A stretch of 5,390 nt of DNA from JBHAEC01 sp041855385 (GTDB taxonomy: Bacteria; Bacillota; Negativicutes; Veillonellales; Veillonellaceae), in the NCBI GenBank assembly GCA_041855385.1, contig JBHAEC010000087.1, positions 1 through 5,390 of the forward strand, read 5' to 3'. The stretch's first letter is position 1. Every line of letters starts with the position of its first letter. The notes under the pieces are model-generated. The model was given only the letters and a program-made list of their open reading frames with translations. It ran no database searches and was not told where the DNA came from. This document shows positions 1 through 5,390 of the stretch, one piece after another. The translations under genes and the position numbers were made by a program.

Positions 1-1289
1 GCCACCTTCTTAAACGCTATATCTGCCACTTGAAGAGTCTTTTCAATATGGGCATCCGTGTGCATAGCCGACAAAAAATTGCTTTCAAACGGGCTGGCGG
101 CGTAATATATGCCATGCTCCAAGCTAACATGGAAAAAGGTCTTAAATGCCTCCACATTACAAGCCGTGGCATCTTCGAAAGTGTGTACCGCTTTATCCGT
201 AAAAAACATTGTAAACATGGATCCTACACGTTGTACCTTTACCGGTATCCCATGTTGTTCCGCCAAGGTCTCATAGCCTTTACAAAGCCGTTCCGTCAAG
301 TCCTCAATTCGTTTAAATACATTGGGATCTCGCTGTAGTACAGATAGGGTCGCAAACCCCGCCGTCATGGCAAGCGGGTTACCGCTTAACGTTCCCGCTT
401 GATATACGGGCCCTGCAGGAGCAATACATTCCATAATTTCTTTCTTTCCGCCGAAGGCTGCCATAGGAAGGCCTCCTCCTATTATTTTTCCTAAGCAGGT
501 CAAATCCGGCCTTACTCCGTATTTCTTTTGCGCACCTCCGGAAGAGGCTCTAAATCCGCACATCACTTCATCAAAAATCAACAAAGCTCCATATGTATCG
601 GTAATGGATCTCAAGGTTTCCAAATACCCCGGAAGCGGAGGCACACATCCCATATTTCCTGCTACAGGTTCTACAATTATGGCTGCTATTTCTTCTCCGC
701 AGGCTTTAAATAATGCTTCAACCGCTTCCTTATCATTATAAGGGATAGTTATCGTCTGCTCTGCTACACCAAAAGGAACACCGGGACTATCGGGAACCCC
801 AAAGGTAGCAAGACCGGAACCCGCTTTTACAAGGAGTCCGTCACTATGACCGTGATAGCAACCGATAAATTTTACAATCTTATCCCTGCCTGTATAGCCT
901 CGGGCCAATCGCAACGCACTCATGGTGGCCTCCGTTCCGGAGCTCACCATTCGTATCATCTCCATATTCGGCATAAATGCTTGAATCTTCTTCGCTACCT
1001 CTGTTTCCAATACAGTCGGTGCACCATAACTGGTTCCCCTGGGAAGTGCCTCTTGCAAGGCCGCAATAATTTCCGTATTGGCGTGGCCCAAAATCATAGG
1101 TCCCCAAGACAATACGTAATCTATATATTCATTCCCGTCAATATCATAAATATAGCATCCATAGGCAGAGCTTATAAACGGAGGTTCCGCCCCTACACTT
1201 TTATAGGAACGAACCGGACTGTTAACGCCACCGGGAATATACTTCTTTGCTTCCGCAAAGGCTTTTTGTGATTTTCCTAAGTTAAGCAT
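1..1289 (-). CDS. hemL: Glutamate-1-semialdehyde 2,1-aminomutase, lacking only the last few codons
   Basis: PLP-dependent cytoplasmic enzyme that isomerises glutamate-1-semialdehyde to 5-aminolevulinate, the second step of the C5 pathway. I read 429 open codons from ATG at 1289 to the left edge with no stop or frameshift. Family members are about 425-430 residues, so only a few C-terminal residues are missing. The N-terminus carries the family signature IPGGVNSPVR. SSGTEA at about residues 116-121 and YHGH at 145-148 fit the PLP-binding region. VEPVAGNM and FDEVMCGFR (Asp240) precede LGKIIGGGLP, whose Lys268 should be the PLP Schiff-base lysine. GPVYQAGTLSGNP follows. The start is fixed by the family N-terminus and an adjacent Shine-Dalgarno; no other start codon lies nearby. 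It is the last visible gene of the operon, 9 nt after hemB. The product pairs functionally with HemA, whose unstable product it consumes. Identification is secure. Confidence 0.97.
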   Translation of the reverse strand, partial: MLNLGKSQKAFAEAKKYIPGGVNSPVRSYKSVGAEPPFISSAYGCYIYDIDGNEYIDYVLSWGPMILGHANTEIIAALQEALPRGTSYGAPTVLETEVAKKIQAFMPNMEMIRMVSSGTEATMSALRLARGYTGRDKIVKFIGCYHGHSDGLLVKAGSGLATFGVPDSPGVPFGVAEQTITIPYNDKEAVEALFKACGEEIAAIIVEPVAGNMGCVPPLPGYLETLRSITDTYGALLIFDEVMCGFRASSGGAQKKYGVRPDLTCLGKIIGGGLPMAAFGGKKEIMECIAPAGPVYQAGTLSGNPLAMTAGFATLSVLQRDPNVFKRIEDLTERLCKGYETLAEQHGIPVKVQRVGSMFTMFFTDKAVHTFEDATACNVEAFKTFFHVSLEHGIYYAASPFESNFLSAMHTDAHIEKTLQVADIAFKKV

Positions 1290-1293
1290 AGGC

Positions 1294-1300
1294 CCTCCTT
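1294..1300 (-). promoter_or_regulatory. Ribosome binding site of hemL, overlapping the hemB stop codon
   Basis: On the minus strand the sequence reads TAAGGAGGGCCTATG. The last two bases of the hemB TAA stop are the first two bases of AAGGAGG. Only 4 nt (GCCT) separate the motif from the hemL ATG, which is short for this kind of site. The layout suggests that ribosomes ending hemB help start hemL. Confidence 0.8.
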
Positions 1301-2276
1301 ATCCTTCCTGCAGCCACCGTGCCACATCCAGTGCATGATAAGTAATAATTATCTTAGCTCCTGCTCTTTTCATTGATAAGAGTGTTTCCAGTACCAATCT
1401 TTTCTCATCGATGAGGTTTTGTTCGCTTGCCGCTTTTACCATTGCATACTCACCACTTACATTATATACAGCCAAAGGCAAGTCAAAACGCTCCCTCGCT
1501 TCCCTCACGATATCCAGATACGACAGTGCCGGCTTAATCATAATAATATCGGCACCTTCTTCTATATCAAGGGCAATCTCCCGCATCGCTTCCAAGCGAT
1601 TGGCCTCATCCATTTGATACGATTTTCTGTCTCCGAACTGAGGCGTAGAGTGTGCCGCATCTCGGAACGGTCCGTAATAGGCAGATGCATACTTTGCAGC
1701 ATAACTCATTATGCTTACATCTGTGTATCCCGCCTCATCAAGAGCTCGTCTCATAGCTCCTACCCGTCCGTCCATCATATCTGAGGGAGCCACCATATGA
1801 GCTCCCGCCTCAGCATGACTAACCGCCACTTTACACAAAAGAGGCAATGTTTCATCGTTTAAGATTTTATGGTCTTCAATCATGCCACAGTGCCCCGTAG
1901 AGGTATATTGACAAAGGCATACATCAGAAATAACGAGCAGATCCGGCACTTCTTTTCGAATGGCGGAAATAGCTTGTTGGACGGGCATATTCATATCCCA
2001 TGCACCGGAACCGATTTCATCTTTATATGTGGGTAAGCCGAAGATTTCCACCCCGAGGATTCCGAGTTCATATGCCTCTTTAGCCACTTTTACGGCCTCA
2101 TCTACGGACAGATGATATTGCCCCTTTAAAGAAGGAATCTCCTCTTTAATACCGGAGCCGGAAACAACAAATAAAGGATAAATAAGATCTGTAACCGCCA
2201 AAGACGTTTCTCTCACCAAAGCACGTATAGATGAGTTCGTCCGCAAACGACGAGGGCGATATAACAACTCTTTCAT
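1299..2276 (-). CDS. hemB: Porphobilinogen synthase (5-aminolevulinate dehydratase)
   Basis: Condenses two 5-aminolevulinate molecules to porphobilinogen; cytoplasmic TIM-barrel enzyme, active as an octamer in the family. The 325-residue length is normal. The N-terminal arm has RPRRLRTNSSIRALVRET, and YPLFV begins the barrel. The two Schiff-base lysines are visible: Lys195 in MSYAAKYAS and Lys248 in MIKPALSYLD. Cys120, Cys122 and Cys130 in DVCLCQYTSTGHCG form the three-cysteine zinc site, so this is the Zn-dependent class and not the aspartate-rich Mg type. Glu233 lies where some bacterial enzymes carry an allosteric Mg ligand; that assignment is tentative. GDRKSYQM and VSGEYAMVKAA are further family blocks. 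The loop has Thr127 and Gln123 where I recall His and Glu or Pro in well-known enzymes. ATG at 2276 matches the family N-terminus and has a good ribosome binding site inside cobA/hemD, whose stop ends 1 nt upstream. Confidence 0.98.
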   Translation of the reverse strand: MKELLYRPRRLRTNSSIRALVRETSLAVTDLIYPLFVVSGSGIKEEIPSLKGQYHLSVDEAVKVAKEAYELGILGVEIFGLPTYKDEIGSGAWDMNMPVQQAISAIRKEVPDLLVISDVCLCQYTSTGHCGMIEDHKILNDETLPLLCKVAVSHAEAGAHMVAPSDMMDGRVGAMRRALDEAGYTDVSIMSYAAKYASAYYGPFRDAAHSTPQFGDRKSYQMDEANRLEAMREIALDIEEGADIIMIKPALSYLDIVREARERFDLPLAVYNVSGEYAMVKAASEQNLIDEKRLVLETLLSMKRAGAKIIITYHALDVARWLQEG

Positions 2277-2277
2277 C

Positions 2278-3798
2278 TTATTTTCCTCCTTCTACATCCT
2301 TACAAATTAAATCTACCATAGCAGAAATCGTAAACTCATTTCCGATAAGATCCGCTTCTATATCATGTTCAAGACAAGTAGCTGCCGTGATAGGACCGAT
2401 GCACACAATTTTAGCCTTCTTTAACAACTCTTTTGCCTGTGATCCCAATAATTTTAAAGTATTCGTCACCGTTGAAGAACTGGTAAAAGTAATATAATCC
2501 ACAGTACCCTCATCAAGCGCCTCTTTTAATACCTCTCTTCCCGGAAAGTCCTGTTTTGTTTCGTACAAACGAAGCGTATCTACTATAGCCCCCGCCTCTG
2601 CAAGCCCCTCTTGAATAACGGTTCTGGCTACTTTCGGCTGAATGAGGAGAACTCGCTCTCCTTCCCGAACCATGGGCGCTAAAGCGGTAACTACAGATTC
2701 CGCTTGGTAATCCACAGGAATGACATCCGCTAAAAGGCCCTTTTCTTTTAACGCCTTTGCCGTAGCCACCCCGATAGAGCAAATCGTCAAATCCCCCAAG
2801 GCTCTTGCATCTTTATCGCAGGCCTCCAACGCATCAAAAAAGTACGCTACACCTTGAGCCGAGGTGAAAATTATGGTTCTATATGCGCCTAGATTTCGCA
2901 AAATTTCTTTTTCTTCTTCCCCTAAAGACAATGCTTCCGTTCGAATAGCCGGCGACTCTATTACATCTGCCCCAAGTTCTTCCAACATTTCTACCACTTT
3001 GCTGGCCTGAGCACGAGCACGAGTTACAACGACACGCTTTCCAAATAAAGGTTTATTATCGAACCATTGTAAATCCTTGCGCAGTTCTACTACCTCCCCA
3101 ACGATAAAAATCGCCGGAGGCTTAATATTTGCCCTATCCGCATCATCCACAGCCTTCTCCAAAGTAGTAACCACGACTTCCTGATTCCCCTTCGTGCCCC
3201 ATCGAATGATTGCGGCAGGCGTTTCCTTAGATCTGCCGCAAGAAATTAATTTCTTCGTAATATACGGAAGATTACCCACTCCCATTACAAAACTGATGGT
3301 ATCTACGGAAGTGGCTAAGCCTTCCCAATTAATACCGGATTCATCCTTGCTCGGATCCTCATGCCCCGTCACAATGGCAAAGGATGTAGCCACGGCACGG
3401 TGAGTAACGGGAATCCCCGCATATGCGGGAGCCGCAATCCCCGATGTTACACCCGGCACTATCTCAAATGGAATCCCCGCCTCTTTAAGAGCAAGCGCCT
3501 CTTCCCCTCCTCGTCCGAAAACTAAAGGATCGCCTCCTTTAAGTCGCGCTACCACTTTACCTTCCAATCCCTTTTCAACCAGTAAGGCATTTATTTCTTC
3601 TTGCTTTAATGTATGTCGATTAACCTGCTTACCCGCATAAATAATTTCTGCTTCCGGCCTTGCCCAACGGAGCAGCTTTGCATCAGCCAAATAATCATAC
3701 ACAATAACATCCGCTTTTTCGATGCATTCCTTCCCCTTTAAGGTTATTAATTTATAATCTCCCGGTCCTGCTCCGACGAGGTATACGATTCCACTCAT
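2278..3798 (-). CDS. cobA/hemD: Bifunctional uroporphyrinogen-III C-methyltransferase / uroporphyrinogen-III synthase
   Basis: A 506-residue fusion of two enzymes usually encoded separately. Residues 1 to about 245 are a SAM-dependent uroporphyrinogen-III methyltransferase (SUMT), which methylates C2 and C7 to give precorrin-2. Visible motifs are VGAGPGD (8-14), VARLKGGDPLVFGRGGEE (83-100), VPGVTS (114-119), AGIPVTHR (127-134), VTGHE (143-147), MGVGNLPYI (172-180) and PPAIFIVGEVV (227-237). Residues from about 250 to 506 are a HemD-type synthase, which cyclises hydroxymethylbilane with inversion of ring D. Its blocks are GKRVVVTRARAQA (253-265), IIFTSAQGV (309-317), ITFTSSSTV (436-444) and CIGPITAAT (466-474). 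A short linker joins them, with no stop or frame change. There is no CysG-type precorrin-2 dehydrogenase/ferrochelatase part. ATG at 3798 overlaps the hemC stop as ATGA. A cobA+hemD fusion has been characterised in Selenomonas ruminantium. The fusion places the synthase and the first branch enzyme in one polypeptide, favouring cobalamin or siroheme over haem (inference). Confidence 0.97.
   Translation of the reverse strand: MSGIVYLVGAGPGDYKLITLKGKECIEKADVIVYDYLADAKLLRWARPEAEIIYAGKQVNRHTLKQEEINALLVEKGLEGKVVARLKGGDPLVFGRGGEEALALKEAGIPFEIVPGVTSGIAAPAYAGIPVTHRAVATSFAIVTGHEDPSKDESGINWEGLATSVDTISFVMGVGNLPYITKKLISCGRSKETPAAIIRWGTKGNQEVVVTTLEKAVDDADRANIKPPAIFIVGEVVELRKDLQWFDNKPLFGKRVVVTRARAQASKVVEMLEELGADVIESPAIRTEALSLGEEEKEILRNLGAYRTIIFTSAQGVAYFFDALEACDKDARALGDLTICSIGVATAKALKEKGLLADVIPVDYQAESVVTALAPMVREGERVLLIQPKVARTVIQEGLAEAGAIVDTLRLYETKQDFPGREVLKEALDEGTVDYITFTSSSTVTNTLKLLGSQAKELLKKAKIVCIGPITAATCLEHDIEADLIGNEFTISAMVDLICKDVEGGK
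2285..2291 (-). promoter_or_regulatory. Ribosome binding site of hemB
   Basis: AAGGAGG lies 8 nt before the hemB ATG, within the final codons of the upstream cobA/hemD gene (encoding Glu-Gly-Gly-Lys). It fixes the hemB start at 2276. Confidence 0.85.
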
Positions 3799-4733
3799 TT
3801 GAGGATTCCCTCCTTTATCAGTTCTTCCACGACTTCCTTGCCACCTTTATCGTACAAAGCCTTTGCCAAATTACGCCCCAATAGCTCTGCGTGATCGGAT
3901 GGTCCGGACATTTGCCCCGTGTATACGCGTTTACCGTCAAGAGAAGAAATCAATGCATTAAGAGTTAACTGCCCATCTTGGCAAATTCCGTAAACGCCCA
4001 TAGGAACTTGACATCCCCCTTCAAGCTCTCGTAAAAAACTACGCTCTCCGGTAACAGCAACCAAAGTTTCTTCATGAATAAGAGGCCGCAACATTTCAAG
4101 GATCTCCCGATTGGTCGCACTACACTCAATAGCCAGTGCCCCCTGCCCTACAGCAGGCAGCATGTCTTCTGTAGGAAACACTTCTGTAATCAGTCCTTCC
4201 AAGCCCAATCTTTTCAGTCCCGCCTGTGCCAAAATAATTCCATCAAAATTCTCTTCTTCCAGTTTTCGAAGGCGCGTATTGACATTACCGCGAATGAGAG
4301 AAATAGAAAGGTCCGGCCTCTTTCTCAACAGTTGTGCCTGACGCCGTAAACTGCTGGTTCCCACCTTTGCACCTTTAGGCAATTGGTCCAATGTCTTATA
4401 TTTTGGGGAAATTAACGCATCATAAGGAACTTCTCGCTTTGTAACAGCTCCTAATATAAGCCCTTCGGGAAGCTCTGTCGGCATATCTTTTAAACTATGT
4501 ACGGCCATATCGATATCTCCGGCTAACATAGCATCTTCCAATTCCTTGGTAAAAAGCCCCTTACCACCGATTTTAGCCAACGCCTGACCTAGCATGCGGT
4601 CTCCCTTAGTACTAAACTCTACCAGCTCCACCTCGCATTTAGGATATAATGCCTTAAGCTCTTTTGCTACATGTTCTGCCTGCCACAGAGCTAATTGGCT
4701 ACTTCTCGTTCCAATACGAATTACATTTTTCAT
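3795..4733 (-). CDS. hemC: Hydroxymethylbilane synthase (porphobilinogen deaminase)
   Basis: Cytoplasmic enzyme that links four porphobilinogens into the linear tetrapyrrole hydroxymethylbilane, using a covalently bound dipyrromethane cofactor. The chosen start gives 312 residues, the usual family length. The N-terminus has IRIGTRSSQLALWQ. Asp83 in HSLKDMPTE is the expected catalytic aspartate. Arg130 and Arg131 in TSSLRRQAQ and Arg154 in GNVNTR match the substrate-binding arginines. PAVGQGALAIE follows, and Cys241 in ELEGGCQVPMG is the cofactor attachment cysteine. The frame stays open upstream to an ATG at 4814, which would add 27 residues. I reject that start because family homology begins at 4733, AAGGAG sits 7 nt before it, and the extension lies entirely within hemA. 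The gene overlaps hemA by 35 nt and cobA/hemD by 4 nt. Its product is released to HemD, encoded next in the operon. Confidence 0.98.
   Translation of the reverse strand: MKNVIRIGTRSSQLALWQAEHVAKELKALYPKCEVELVEFSTKGDRMLGQALAKIGGKGLFTKELEDAMLAGDIDMAVHSLKDMPTELPEGLILGAVTKREVPYDALISPKYKTLDQLPKGAKVGTSSLRRQAQLLRKRPDLSISLIRGNVNTRLRKLEEENFDGIILAQAGLKRLGLEGLITEVFPTEDMLPAVGQGALAIECSATNREILEMLRPLIHEETLVAVTGERSFLRELEGGCQVPMGVYGICQDGQLTLNALISSLDGKRVYTGQMSGPSDHAELLGRNLAKALYDKGGKEVVEELIKEGILK
3809..3815 (-). promoter_or_regulatory. Ribosome binding site of cobA/hemD
   Basis: AAGGAGG, inside AAAGGAGGG, lies 10 nt before the cobA/hemD ATG and is embedded in the last codons of hemC (Lys-Glu-Gly). The spacing is slightly long but usable, and coupling through the ATGA overlap probably contributes. 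Confidence 0.8.
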
Positions 4734-5390
4734 CCTCTTGCTCCTTCTGTATTTCAAACATGGCTCGGAAAAAATCCCAATACTCGCTTTCCTCATCCTT
4801 GCCCGCCACTTCATGAAGCTTTATCATGGGTCCCCTCAGCAATTTTCTGACGAGCATGCGCGACATATTTTCCATAATCTTGCGCTCTTTTTCCGGCAAG
4901 TTCTGGAGTTTTGCCATTGCCCGCTGATATTCGCGGCGACGAATGCGTTCCGCCTTTTCTGAAATCAATACCATCAAAGGTCTGACGGATAAATACGTAA
5001 GCTTTTCCATAATCTCCCGTACCGCTTCGACAATAATGGGTTTTGCCCTCTCCGCCTCTTCCAGTCTGTGATGTTTATTTTCTTCCACTACCGCTTCCAG
5101 CGCATCAATATTAAAGAGACTGACTCCCTTAATGCCTGCCACATCCGGATCCACATCCCTGGGAACGGCGATATCTATAATAACCAGAGGTTTATAGGCC
5201 CTTTTCTTCATTAAGCTTTGCGCATCCGGGTGGGTAATCATATAGTGTGGTGCCCCCGTCGATGTGATAATAATATCAGCCTGCTCCGCAAATTCCATAG
5301 AGTGATGGAAGGGAACGGCTTCGCCGGAAAACTTTTTCGCCAACTCTTCAGCCCGATGATATGTTCTATTAGATACAAAAATAGCTCGAA
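4699..5390 (-). CDS. hemA: Glutamyl-tRNA reductase, C-terminal part (5' end beyond the window)
   Basis: NADPH-dependent reduction of the glutamate on charged tRNA-Glu to glutamate-1-semialdehyde, the committed and usually regulated step of the C5 pathway. The last 229 codons are visible, about half of a typical 420-460-residue enzyme. The frame is open to the right edge, so the TTG at 5343 is internal and not the start. Visible parts are the end of the NADP-binding domain (SNRTYHRAEELAKKF, IITSTGAPHYMI, VIIDIAVPRDVDPDV, LFNIDALEAVVEEN) and the helical C-terminal dimerisation domain (from about ERIRRREYQRAMAKLQ to RGPMIKLHEVAG). The N-terminal tRNA-recognition domain with the catalytic cysteine lies outside the window, so its integrity cannot be judged. 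The stop is TAG at 4701-4699, 35 nt inside hemC, so the last 11 or so residues (ending NSYWNEK) are read out of frame over the hemC start. As first visible gene it probably lies near the operon promoter. Confidence 0.96.
   Translation of the reverse strand, partial: RAIFVSNRTYHRAEELAKKFSGEAVPFHHSMEFAEQADIIITSTGAPHYMITHPDAQSLMKKRAYKPLVIIDIAVPRDVDPDVAGIKGVSLFNIDALEAVVEENKHHRLEEAERAKPIIVEAVREIMEKLTYLSVRPLMVLISEKAERIRRREYQRAMAKLQNLPEKERKIMENMSRMLVRKLLRGPMIKLHEVAGKDEESEYWDFFRAMFEIQKEQEDEKCNSYWNEK
4741..4746 (-). promoter_or_regulatory. Ribosome binding site of hemC, deciding the start
   Basis: AAGGAG lies 7 nt before the ATG at 4733, within the hemA coding sequence. Together with the conserved IRIGTRSS N-terminus it selects this start over the upstream in-frame ATG at 4814. 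Confidence 0.8.

Noticed and set aside
471..480. GGAGGAGG on the minus strand within hemL, as a possible internal ribosome binding site
   Set aside because: It encodes the conserved Gly-Gly-Gly after the PLP lysine, and no gene start follows it.
846..1271. Plus-strand open frame of 141 codons opposite the 5' half of hemL
   Set aside because: It is wholly antisense to intact, well-conserved hemL. Its translation shows no recognisable domain, and I see no ribosome binding site arguing for it. It is a shadow frame.
3416..3429. Perfect 14-bp palindrome CCCGCATATGCGGG as a possible operator or hairpin
   Set aside because: It falls in the middle of cobA, where it encodes the conserved Pro-Ala-Tyr-Ala-Gly stretch. 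There is no T-run or promoter nearby, so the codons explain it.
3409..3480. Near-identical GGAATCCCCGC copies about 60 nt apart, as a possible direct repeat
   Set aside because: Both encode an Ala-Gly-Ile-Pro tetrapeptide in CobA (residues 107-110 and 127-130). Shared codon choice explains the match.
4734..4814. 27-residue N-terminal extension of HemC from an upstream in-frame ATG
   Set aside because: Family homology and the AAGGAG site both place the start at 4733. The extension lies inside hemA and does not resemble HemC.
4594..4962. Plus-strand open frame of 122 codons spanning the hemA/hemC overlap, with a hydrophobic stretch
   Set aside because: It is antisense to two conserved genes. 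The hydrophobic run (ITFFILLLLLYF) is the complement of lysine/glutamate-rich codons and the purine-rich ribosome binding site, so it is not evidence of a membrane protein.
4699..5343. TTG at 5343 as the start of a short hemA-like gene
   Set aside because: The frame is open to the window edge and its upstream codons encode the conserved NRT-type NADP-binding segment (SNRTYHRAEE). The TTG is an internal leucine.

Overview
The window is a solid block of tetrapyrrole-biosynthesis genes, all on the minus strand. In transcription order (right to left) they are hemA (3' part), hemC, a cobA/hemD fusion, hemB and hemL (all but its last few codons). Every base falls in a gene, a ribosome binding site or a junction of at most 9 nt. 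I see no promoter, terminator, RNA gene, mobile element, repeat array or CRISPR. The operon promoter must lie beyond the right edge, and any terminator beyond the left edge.

Together the genes run from charged glutamyl-tRNA to precorrin-2. HemA makes glutamate-1-semialdehyde, HemL turns it into 5-aminolevulinate, and HemB condenses two of these to porphobilinogen. HemC polymerises four porphobilinogens to hydroxymethylbilane. The HemD half of the fusion closes this to uroporphyrinogen III, and the CobA half methylates it to precorrin-2. Ending at precorrin-2 points to cobalamin and/or siroheme as the main product. No haem-specific gene (hemE, hemN/F, hemH) is in view, but genes outside the window could change that reading.

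The junctions are very tight. hemA and hemC overlap by 35 nt, hemC and cobA/hemD overlap as ATGA, cobA/hemD and hemB are 1 nt apart, and the hemB stop codon overlaps the hemL Shine-Dalgarno. Strong AAGGAG(G) sites sit before each internal gene. This supports one polycistronic mRNA with translational coupling.

The C5 pathway, the strong GGAGG-type sites, a GC content that looks to be in the mid-40s percent (one sampled line) and the cobA+hemD fusion suggest an anaerobic Firmicute. The class Negativicutes (Selenomonas, Veillonella, Dialister relatives) is plausible, since such a fusion is known from Selenomonas. This placement is inference.

I found no previously undescribed system. The points worth a second look are modest: the fusion, the hemA/hemC overlap, a short-spaced hemL start, and an apparent substitution in the zinc-site loop of HemB.
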